Source: Bryobacterales bacterium (lineage in GTDB: Bacteria; Acidobacteriota; Terriglobia; Bryobacterales; Bryobacteraceae). Taken from it: 64,000 nt of DNA. The notes under the pieces were generated by a model. It did not search any database. It was given only the letters and a program-made list of their open reading frames with translations, and had not been told where the DNA came from. This document shows, piece after piece, positions 44,316 through 50,940 of the stretch. A program made the position numbers and the translations under genes. How positions within the stretch are numbered: position 1 is the first letter of the stretch; every line of letters starts with the position of its first letter. Where the stretch lies: NCBI GenBank assembly GCA_020852755.1, contig JADZAF010000193.1, forward strand, positions 16,487 through 80,486, given 5' to 3'.

Positions 44316-44989
44316 ATCAGCGGCCGGTTCAGGAACTCCACGAACGGGGCGACTGCCTGGAAGCGGCTGACGATTTCCCCGACCAGAGAGGGGCCGAGCG
44401 CCAGGGCGGGGTCCAGGAGCGTGAAGAAGAGGAACTGCTTGTAGACCAGCAGATCGGCGGCGGCGTCCTGCGAATGGAAGCCCCGGGGCACGCGCGACAG
44501 CCGGTCACCCTGAAATTCGCCCATCAGCTTGCGCAGGCGGCGGGCAGCGATCAGGCTGCGGAATTCGACGTGGTTGTCCCGCAGGTGATGGCGGACGAGG
44601 CGGAGCGGATCCGGGCCGGGCATGTAGAGTCCCGCGGCCACTTCGATCTCCCGGTCGGAAATGCTGAAGTAGAAACCGGCGCTCTGGTGTTTCGTCAAGC
44701 CGCGCCGCACGAAGATGGCGGCGATGTGGTCCTTGTAAGGGGTCTTGTCCGCGCTGAAACGGGTGTCCCGGTAGAAGCGGTAGACGGCCTTCGGCGGATC
44801 GGTCACATAGGCGGGCGCGAAGCGGATCATCTTCCCGTTAACGGCGGTCACCAGTTGTTCCATGGGCGCCCGCAGGACTTGCAGAAACAACTCCTTGCGC
44901 GGCAGAAACCACTCGCGGTTGTTGTGCTTCCGGAGGCCGCGCAGGAACCGCAGAGCTTCGGGCGGAAACCCGCTGAAAGCGGTGTTCAT
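44279..44989 (-). CDS. DUF2461 (TIGR02453) family protein
   Basis: 236 aa. The start region FSGFPPEALRFLRGLRKHNN, followed by WFLPRKELF, and the central RFYRDTRFSADKTPYKDHI are signatures of this conserved family of unknown function. AGFYFSISDREIEVAAGLYMP is also typical. It is cytoplasmic. The C-terminus derives from a palindromic element. It precedes the aldo/keto reductase gene by 42 bp, so it could be the first gene of that operon, although a terminator-like element lies between. Confidence 0.88.
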   Translation of the reverse strand: MNTAFSGFPPEALRFLRGLRKHNNREWFLPRKELFLQVLRAPMEQLVTAVNGKMIRFAPAYVTDPPKAVYRFYRDTRFSADKTPYKDHIAAIFVRRGLTKHQSAGFYFSISDREIEVAAGLYMPGPDPLRLVRHHLRDNHVEFRSLIAARRLRKLMGEFQGDRLSRVPRGFHSQDAAADLLVYKQFLFFTLLDPALALGPSLVGEIVSRFQAVAPFVEFLNRPLMGQRGRRDFPLS

Positions 44990-45003
44990 TCCATCGTCTC
45001 CCC

Positions 45004-45009
45004 TATAAT
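45004..45009 (+). promoter_or_regulatory. Consensus -10 (TATAAT) giving a leaderless murB message
   Basis: TATAAT ends 8 bp before the GTG at 45018, so transcription should start at about 45016-45017, directly at the start codon. There is no Shine-Dalgarno sequence. The -35 region is not recognisable. Confidence 0.55.
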
Positions 45010-45017
45010 TGATATCA

Positions 45018-45989
45018 GTGCTGAGTCTGAAGGAGGCGCGCGAGCGCCTGGCCGAAATTCCCAATTTACAGGTTTCCAGCGGTGTTCCGCTCTGCTGCTA
45101 CACCCGCTTCGGAATCGGCGGTCCGGCCGCGGTCTTCGCCGAGGCGCCCAGCGAGGCGGCTTTCATCGCCGCCGTCGAGACCGCCCGGGACAGCGGGCTC
45201 CCTTTCGTGGTGATCGGCGAGGGGACCAACCTGATCGTCTCCGACGACGGATTCCCTGGCCTGGTGCTGCGCTTTCGCGGCTGCGATCTGCGGGCCGGCG
45301 GAAACCGCGTGATTGCGGAAGCGGGCGCGGAGCTGCAGGCCCTGGTGGACTTCGCCATCGGGCGCGGGCTGCAGGGACTCGAGACGCTGGCCGGCATCCC
45401 CGGATCCGTGGGCGCGGCGGTGTACGGCAATGCGGGCGCTTACGGCCACTCGATCTCCGAGCGAATCGAGCGGGTGCGTTTCTTCGATGGGAGCCGGGTG
45501 CGGGTATTCGGCAACCGGGAAGCGGAATTCCGTTACCGCGAGAGCATCTTCAAGCGGCACAAGGACTGGATCATTTTCTCGGCCGAACTGGCGCTCGACC
45601 CGGCCGACGCCGCCGAACTGCAGCGGACCGCCGGCGAGATCGTCGAGGTCCGCAACCGCAAGTTCCCGCCGACCATGAAATGCGCCGGCAGCATTTTCAA
45701 GAATTTCCTCCTGGCCGACCTGCCCGGTCCGGTGGCCGGCGCGGTTCCGGCCGCGGTGGTGCGGGAAGGAAAGGTGCCGGCAGCGTACTTCCTCGACCAG
45801 GTGGGGGCCCGCGGGATGGCGCGGGGAGACATTCGCGTGGCCGACTACCACGCCAACCTGGTCTACAACGCCGGGGCGGGCAGCGCGGCCGATCTCCGCA
45901 CCCTCATCCGGGAATTGAAGGACCGGGTGCGCGGGCGCTTCGGACTGGAACTCGAAGAGGAAGTGCAGTACCTGGGCTTTCCGCAATGA
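45018..45989 (+). CDS. murB: UDP-N-acetylenolpyruvoylglucosamine reductase
   Basis: 323 aa from the GTG at 45018; a TTG at 45009 lies inside the -10 box, so it is unlikely. The FAD-binding segment shows YTRFGIGGPA, VIGEGTNLIVSD and GIPGSVGAAVYGNAGAYG. The C-terminal domain has RNRKFPPTMKCAGSIFKN, whose Ser/Cys region holds the proton donor, and ends with Glu-rich EEVQYLGFP. MurB reduces enolpyruvyl-UDP-GlcNAc to UDP-MurNAc with NADPH in the cytoplasm. It stands apart from other cell-wall genes here. Confidence 0.95.
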   Translation: MLSLKEARERLAEIPNLQVSSGVPLCCYTRFGIGGPAAVFAEAPSEAAFIAAVETARDSGLPFVVIGEGTNLIVSDDGFPGLVLRFRGCDLRAGGNRVIAEAGAELQALVDFAIGRGLQGLETLAGIPGSVGAAVYGNAGAYGHSISERIERVRFFDGSRVRVFGNREAEFRYRESIFKRHKDWIIFSAELALDPADAAELQRTAGEIVEVRNRKFPPTMKCAGSIFKNFLLADLPGPVAGAVPAAVVREGKVPAAYFLDQVGARGMARGDIRVADYHANLVYNAGAGSAADLRTLIRELKDRVRGRFGLELEEEVQYLGFPQ

Positions 45990-46010
45990 GATAATCGGAA
46001 TCTCGAGCCT

Positions 46011-46463
46011 ATGAAGCGCCTTACGATCTTCCTTGCACTGGTTTCGCTGGCGGCCGCCGCTCCCCTCAAGCTGGGCAAGCCGCTGGCCTTGAAGCAGCCG
46101 ACCGCCATCGACAAACTCGCGGCCTCCCCCGAGGACTATGTCGGCAAGACCGTACAGGTCAAGGGGCGGGTCACCGACGTCTGCCGGAAGATGGGCTGCT
46201 GGATGCACATTGTCGATCCGGTCAGCAACGCCATGATCCGCATCAAGGTCCGGGATGGTGAAATCGTCTTTCCGAAAGACTCGCCCGGAAAGATGGCCTT
46301 AGCCGAGGGGAAGCTGGTAAAACTCGAACTCACCAGGGAACAAGCCGTCGCCCAGGCGCAGCACGAGGCCGACGAGAACAACCGGGCCTTCGACCCGAAG
46401 TCGATCACCGGGCCCAAGACGATCTACCAGATTCAGGGCTCCGGGGCCGTCATCCTCGACTAA
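46011..46463 (+). CDS. Secreted DUF4920 (OB-fold-like) protein
   Basis: 150 aa with a signal peptide (MKRLTIFLALVSLAAAA). The core KTVQVKGRVTDVCRKMGCWM is the DUF4920 hallmark, with two Cys that could bind metal or form a disulfide; VKVRDGEIVFP-type strands follow. Members are small OB-fold-like periplasmic proteins of unknown function. A GATAAT overlapping the murB stop (45990-45995) gives a leader of about 9 nt. A central DIV-type interaction role is not supported by anything here. Confidence 0.82.
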   Translation: MKRLTIFLALVSLAAAAPLKLGKPLALKQPTAIDKLAASPEDYVGKTVQVKGRVTDVCRKMGCWMHIVDPVSNAMIRIKVRDGEIVFPKDSPGKMALAEGKLVKLELTREQAVAQAQHEADENNRAFDPKSITGPKTIYQIQGSGAVILD

Positions 46464-46465
46464 GC

Positions 46466-46489
46466 GGGCGCCGAACCCGGGGACGCCCG
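46466..46489. terminator. Weak hairpin between convergent genes
   Basis: CGGGCG (46466-46471) pairs with CGCCCG (46484-46489) across a 12-nt loop, just after the DUF4920 stop and before the carD stop. No T-run follows, so its termination strength is doubtful. Confidence 0.35.
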
Positions 46490-46491
46490 GG

Positions 46492-47001
46492 CTACATCTC
46501 CTGCGGCAAGGTGAGGCCGGCCTTCGCCAGAGCTTTCTCCAACAGCCTCACGGCCTCGCTTTCCGGTATCCCGCGCGAAATGGAAAGTTCGGTAACCAGC
46601 ATGTGGCGGGCTCGGTGCAGCATCTTCTTTTCCCGGAAGGACAACAGCTTTTCCGCCTGCAGCAGGAGCAGGCTTTTCAATACCTCCGCCGTCTGCAGCA
46701 GGTTGCCGCTCTGCATTTTGTCCGTGTGTTCCTTGAAACGGGCTTTCCAGTCGCTCGATGGGCGGCAGGTCCCGCTTGCAAGAAATGTCAGTATTCGTGC
46801 GACCTCCCCGTTCCGGGTGATGGGACGCAACCCCACGACAGACACGTGGGAGAAGGGGACCATTACGGTCATGCTGGAGTACTGCAGCCGGAGAAGGTAA
46901 AACTTCTCGAGCTGGGTCCCAAAGGAACGGGTGCTGATGTTCTCGACCGTGGCCACCCCTTGATTGGGATAAACCACCTTCTCACCGATCTGGAAGGTCA
47001 T
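46492..47001 (-). CDS. carD: CarD-family RNA-polymerase-binding regulator
   Basis: 169 aa. The N-terminal Tudor-like domain (IGEKVVYPNQGVATVENI) binds the RNA polymerase beta subunit and the helical C-terminal domain (VLKSLLLLQAEKLLSFREKKML) contacts promoter DNA, stabilising open complexes at rRNA and other promoters. Length and domain order match CdnL/CarD rather than TRCF. Its own promoter is a near-consensus sigma-70 promoter (next entry), notable in this GC-rich DNA. Confidence 0.93.
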   Translation of the reverse strand: MTFQIGEKVVYPNQGVATVENISTRSFGTQLEKFYLLRLQYSSMTVMVPFSHVSVVGLRPITRNGEVARILTFLASGTCRPSSDWKARFKEHTDKMQSGNLLQTAEVLKSLLLLQAEKLLSFREKKMLHRARHMLVTELSISRGIPESEAVRLLEKALAKAGLTLPQEM

Positions 47002-47066
47002 TCGGACGATCCCTGCCTTTACACCGGTGCTGAGTTGTCTACTGCCTGAAACTAACCCGCTAGAAA

Positions 47067-47095
47067 ATAATAAGGCTAACGATTGTTAATGTCAA
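47067..47095 (-). promoter_or_regulatory. Near-consensus sigma-70 promoter of carD
   Basis: On the minus strand TTGACA (47090-47095) and TATTAT (47067-47072) are separated by exactly 17 bp in an AT-rich pocket. The predicted start near 47060 leaves a leader of about 58 nt before the ATG at 47001. This is the clearest promoter in the window. The remainder of 47096-47260 shows no gene. Confidence 0.85.
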
Positions 47096-47260
47096 CGAAA
47101 ATGTGCAGCGGGAAACCGTCAAAAACAGGGACTTTTTGAGAGGGCGGGAAGGGCCGGGAAGCTCCGCCGCGGGCTTTGGCGGACGGATTGCCCGTTCCGG
47201 TCTTCAGGTTCTTGCCACCTGGTCCTGGTGTATAGGGTTCGGGTCAATCTTTTGAAGGTC

Positions 47261-48112
47261 TTAGGCCATCAGCTTACGCACGAAAGCCAGGTTGCGCTTC
47301 ATATCGGCTTCAATGGACTTGGAGGGGCTGGAAGTCTCCAGCACCGCGAACCCTTTGAAGCCGATGTCCGCAATCGCTTTCATAACGGCCGGGAAATCGA
47401 TCCTGCCCTCGCCCAAATAGCCGCGGTCTTTGAGGTGGATCTGACAGATCCGCGCCCTGCCCAGCCAGCGGATCTCCCGTACCGGGTCGAATCCCGCATT
47501 GGTCGAGTTGCCGACATCGTAATAGATGCGCAGGGCCTTGGATTTCGTGCGATCCAGGATGCGGACGTTGTCTTCGGCCGAAAGGGTGTTCTCGAGCGCC
47601 AACACAACCTTGGCCCTTTCCGCCTCCCGCGCCAGTTCTTTCAGCGCGTCGCCCACGTAGTCCATTTCCTGCGGCGTGGTTGCAGAGCACTTCCCGAAAA
47701 ACGGCAACAGAATCGTCCGGGCTTTCAGCTTTGCCGTCACGGGAATGGCGTCGGCGATCCACTTCTGGGCCAGTTTGTCGTTCTTGAGGCAGTTTACGTG
47801 GAGGATGTCCAGGCAGGTGCCGGCGATGGCGATCTTCCGTGCGCGGGCCTCTTCCAGGTACCGGGCCACTGTCGCAGCGTCGTCCAGGGGCAGGCGGTCC
47901 CCGCCGGGTTTTCGCCCGAAGCTGATCTCCACGCCCTCGAAACCCAGCGACGCGGCCAGAGATACAGCCTCCAGTTGCCCGGTCTTGCCCAGGTTCCAGT
48001 CAGTGACGCCGACCTTCAGACCGGGGAACCTGCCCGCGGCCGAAGCCGCCCAGGGCGCCCCGGCGGCCGCCCCGCATGCCGTGCTCAGGAATGCTCTTCG
48101 GGAAAGATGCAT
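47261..48112 (-). CDS. Tat-exported sugar phosphate isomerase/epimerase-like TIM barrel
   Basis: 283 aa. The twin-arginine signal is LSRRAFLSTACGAAAG. The barrel contains GFEGVEISFGR, AGTCLDIL, VVLALENTLSAEDNV (metal Glu), IYYDVGNST, IHLKDRG (metal His) and FAVLETSS (Glu), the usual metal-site positions of xylose-isomerase-like enzymes. It is a paralogue of the 39632 gene by family only. The start at 48112 is the Met before LSRR. It may act on periplasmic keto-sugars, which is inference. Confidence 0.87.
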   Translation of the reverse strand: MHLSRRAFLSTACGAAAGAPWAASAAGRFPGLKVGVTDWNLGKTGQLEAVSLAASLGFEGVEISFGRKPGGDRLPLDDAATVARYLEEARARKIAIAGTCLDILHVNCLKNDKLAQKWIADAIPVTAKLKARTILLPFFGKCSATTPQEMDYVGDALKELAREAERAKVVLALENTLSAEDNVRILDRTKSKALRIYYDVGNSTNAGFDPVREIRWLGRARICQIHLKDRGYLGEGRIDFPAVMKAIADIGFKGFAVLETSSPSKSIEADMKRNLAFVRKLMA

Positions 48113-48157
48113 GATGGTTCCTCTTGTAGCCGGTATCGCCCGCATCCCGCGGCCGGG

Positions 48158-48466
48158 TCAAGGCGTCTCGCCGCCGCCCGGCGCCCCGGCCCTGGTCAGT
48201 TCCTGCCTCTCGGCCAGGAGCAATCGCCGCAGGCTGCGCAAATCGTTGAGAATCCGGCGGCTGGTGCGCATATGGAAAGAGAGCTTGGCGAGGTTGTAGG
48301 AAACCAGAAGGAGGGCCTTCCTGCGCCGCTCCGCTCCGGCGACTGTGGCGGTCTCCATCTCCTCGTCAATCTCCCGGCGAGTTTCCTCGATGGCTTCCGC
48401 AAGGAGATCCACGTACTGATGAGCGCTTTCGATATGGTCGAAAGGGGTCTCGGGCCGGTAGCCCAC
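48158..48466 (-). CDS. Small helical protein, unknown
   Basis: 102 aa, strongly helical and charged: residues 14-45 (IESAHQYVDLLAEAIEETRR) and 46-90 (rich in Arg/Leu heptads) could form a coiled-coil hairpin. A strong AAAGGAG site precedes the GTG start at 48466, which argues that it is translated. No family recognised. It lies 45 bp upstream of the isomerase-like gene on the same strand. Confidence 0.6.
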   Translation of the reverse strand: MGYRPETPFDHIESAHQYVDLLAEAIEETRREIDEEMETATVAGAERRRKALLLVSYNLAKLSFHMRTSRRILNDLRSLRRLLLAERQELTRAGAPGGGETP

Positions 48467-48683
48467 GCTGTTCTCCTTTGATAAGGGCTATTATATGCCT
48501 TTTCCTTTTAGGCGCCGCAGTCCTGTTACGTTCATGCGAGGTGACGCGGGTCGCCGGCGCGCGCGGGACTGACCCGCGAGGCAGACCCGGGAACACACGG
48601 ATCGGCCCACCAAGGGGTTGAAAAAGAAGAGGTGAGGCGCGGTTCGGGACGGATCCGCCTGTCCCCGGCACTGCGGGGCCGCC

Positions 48684-48692
48684 TGCTATAGT
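48684..48692 (+). promoter_or_regulatory. Extended -10 promoter (TGCTATAGT) for the DRE-TIM gene
   Basis: TG-C-TATAGT fits an extended -10 element, which can work without a -35 box. The start would lie near 48699, leaving a leader of about 38 nt with AAGGAG at 48725-48730. Upstream (48467-48683) I see only short GC-rich inverted repeats. Confidence 0.5.
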
Positions 48693-48736
48693 AGAGGGTT
48701 CAGCCTGGAATCTTAATATTTGTCAAGGAGATTTGC

Positions 48737-49969
48737 ATGAGTCAGCCGTGGAAAACGGAGAAGTGGTTTACTAGCCCCTGGAACTGGGAACCGGAAGTCC
48801 GGGAAGCCCTCCAATTCCCCTCCAACATCCGCATTCACGATGTCACCCTGCGGGACGGCGAGCAACAGACGGGTATCATGTTCCGCCGTCAGGAGAAGGT
48901 TGCCATCGCCAAGGCTCTGGCCGAAGCGGGCGTGCACCGCATCGAAGCCGGCATGCCCGCGGTTTCCGCCGAGGACGAGGCCGCCATCCGGGACATTGTG
49001 GCCCTCGACCTGGGTTCGGAGATCTTTTCCTTCGCCCGCTGCATGCCGCAGGACGTCAAGCTGGCCAAGGATTGCGGAGTCAAGGGCATCATCACCGAGA
49101 TCCCGTCCAGCGACCACATCATTAAGAACGCCTATGGAAAATCGATGGACTGGGCCATCAAGTCCTCCATCGAAACCACCCTGGCCGCCAAGGAGGCCGG
49201 CCTGTACACGGTGTTCTTCACTATCGACAGCACCCGCTGCGATCTGAACCGCTACATGGACCTGATCGAGCAGGTCGCCACCAACGGCCACATGGACGCG
49301 CTCACCCTGGCCGACTCCTTCGGCGGCTGCACGCCGCAGGCCATCTCGGTCATCATCCGCAAGCTGAAGGCGCGCTTCAACAAGCCCATCGAGATTCACT
49401 GCCACCAGGACTTCGACCTGGGCGTGGCCAACACCATCGCGGCCCTGGCCTCCGGCGCTTCCGTGGCTCACGTGACCGTGTCGGCCACCGGCGAGCGCGC
49501 CGGCAACGTGCCCCTGGAGGACACGGTGATGGCGCTGCTTACCCTCTACGGCGTGGACACCGGCATCAAGACCGAGAAGTTCTATGCCCTTTCGAAGCTG
49601 GTACAGCAACTGGCGGGAGTCAGCGTGCCGCCGAACCGCCCGATCGTGGGCGACTGGCTGTACTACATCGAGTCCGGCATCGTGACCATGTTCCACCGCC
49701 GCTGCAAGGACGTGGAGCCCTGCGAGTACATCCCGTTCCTGCCCGAGCTGGTGGGCCGTCCGGGCATCGATATCGCCCTGGGCAAGGGAAGCGGGCTGGC
49801 CAACATCGAGGAGCACCTCGAGCGCCGCGGCGTCACCGCCACTCCGGAGCAGGCCGGCGATATCCTGGCCCGCGTGAAGCAGCTTTCCGTGGAGAAGAAA
49901 GCGCTGTTGACCGACGCCGAGTTCGGCGGCATCGTCGAATCGGTGCTGAAAGAAGCCGCCACGGCGTAA
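48737..49969 (+). CDS. DRE-TIM metallolyase: 2-isopropylmalate/homocitrate/citramalate synthase-like
   Basis: 410 aa. The barrel starts IRIHDVTLRDGEQQTG (the DRDGxQ metal and substrate motif) and includes EIHCHQDFDLGVANT (HxH metal ligands) and ATGERAGNVPLEDTV, all typical of acyl-CoA/keto-acid condensing enzymes. The LeuA regulatory domain is absent; a ~90-residue helical tail is present instead. The keto acid used cannot be told from sequence. A phosphate butyryltransferase follows after a strong hairpin, hinting at a linked acyl-CoA pathway. AAGGAG supports the start. Confidence 0.85.
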   Translation: MSQPWKTEKWFTSPWNWEPEVREALQFPSNIRIHDVTLRDGEQQTGIMFRRQEKVAIAKALAEAGVHRIEAGMPAVSAEDEAAIRDIVALDLGSEIFSFARCMPQDVKLAKDCGVKGIITEIPSSDHIIKNAYGKSMDWAIKSSIETTLAAKEAGLYTVFFTIDSTRCDLNRYMDLIEQVATNGHMDALTLADSFGGCTPQAISVIIRKLKARFNKPIEIHCHQDFDLGVANTIAALASGASVAHVTVSATGERAGNVPLEDTVMALLTLYGVDTGIKTEKFYALSKLVQQLAGVSVPPNRPIVGDWLYYIESGIVTMFHRRCKDVEPCEYIPFLPELVGRPGIDIALGKGSGLANIEEHLERRGVTATPEQAGDILARVKQLSVEKKALLTDAEFGGIVESVLKEAATA

Positions 49970-49983
49970 CTCCTCAATCAACC

Positions 49984-50010
49984 CGGGGGCGGCGTCAACC
50001 GCCGCCCCCG
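49984..50010 (+). terminator. Strong GC hairpin between the DRE-TIM and phosphotransacylase genes
   Basis: A perfect 10-bp stem (49985-49994 with 50000-50009), extended by one C-G pair, closes a 5-nt loop. It is followed by a short T-run (CATTTT). It lies 15 bp before the next ATG, so it may attenuate, rather than fully stop, transcription into that gene. Confidence 0.7.
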
Positions 50011-50024
50011 CTCCATTTTCCGTT

Positions 50025-50939
50025 ATGTTCCGAAACCTCGATGAACTCGTAGCCGCCGCGCGCGCCAAGGGGCCCGTGCGGATCGCGGTGGCCGCCGGGC
50101 ACGATCCCGACGTGATGGAAGCGCTCAAGCAGGCCCGGGAACTGAAGCTGGCCGAGGGTATTCTGGCCGGCAATGCGGACAAGATCCGGGCCCTGGCCGC
50201 CGCCGCCGATTTCGAACTGCGCGACGACCAGGTGATCCACGAACCGGACGAGGCCGCGGCCGCCCGCAAGGCCATCGCCCTGGTCCGCGAGGGCCAGTGC
50301 GGCCTGCTCATGAAGGGCAAGATCGGCACCGCCACCCTGATCCGCGCCGTGCTGGACAAGGACGCCGGCCTGCGCGTGCCCGGCCGCCTGCTGAGCCAGG
50401 TGATCGTCTTTCAGGTCCCCGGCTTCGATCACCTGATGCTGATGACCGACGCGGCCATCAACATCGCTCCCACCCTGGAACAGAAGGCCGAGATCTGCCG
50501 CAACGCCATCCAGGTGGCCCATGCCATCGGCATCGAGAAGCCCAACGTGGCCCTGCTGTGCGCCCTGGAGTTCGTCAACCCGGACATGCCGGCCACCATG
50601 GACGCAGCCGGGCTGACCATGATGAACCGCCGCGGGCAGATCGCCGACGCCTACCTGGAAGGTCCCATCGCCCTGGACGTGCCGCTGAGCAAGTTCGCCG
50701 CCGACCGCAAGAATATCTACAGCCCGCTGGTGGGCCGTACGGATGTCTTCATCGCCCCGGACATCGAGGCCGCCAATATCCTCTACCGGGCCATCCTGTA
50801 CTTTGCCAAGGGCGAATCGGGGGGCAACGTGATCGGCGCGAAGGTGCCGCTGATCCTGCTTTCCCGGGCGGAGACGCCGGAGACCAAGATCCGCTCCATC
50901 GCCATCGCCATTCACGTCGCGGCGGCGCAGAAGAAATAG
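50025..50939 (+). CDS. Phosphate butyryltransferase/phosphate acetyltransferase-family enzyme
   Basis: 304 aa, length of Ptb rather than Pta. The family core is visible: LMKGKIGTATLIRAVLD, IVFQVPGFDHLMLMTDAAIN, and the late DVFIAPDIEAANILYRAI with GGNVIGAKVPLILLSRAE. It transfers an acyl group between CoA and phosphate, often paired with butyrate kinase to make ATP; no kinase gene is adjacent. There is no ribosome-binding site before the ATG. Coupling with the condensing enzyme upstream suggests acyl-CoA turnover. Confidence 0.85.
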   Translation: MFRNLDELVAAARAKGPVRIAVAAGHDPDVMEALKQARELKLAEGILAGNADKIRALAAAADFELRDDQVIHEPDEAAAARKAIALVREGQCGLLMKGKIGTATLIRAVLDKDAGLRVPGRLLSQVIVFQVPGFDHLMLMTDAAINIAPTLEQKAEICRNAIQVAHAIGIEKPNVALLCALEFVNPDMPATMDAAGLTMMNRRGQIADAYLEGPIALDVPLSKFAADRKNIYSPLVGRTDVFIAPDIEAANILYRAILYFAKGESGGNVIGAKVPLILLSRAETPETKIRSIAIAIHVAAAQKK

Positions 50940-50940
50940 G

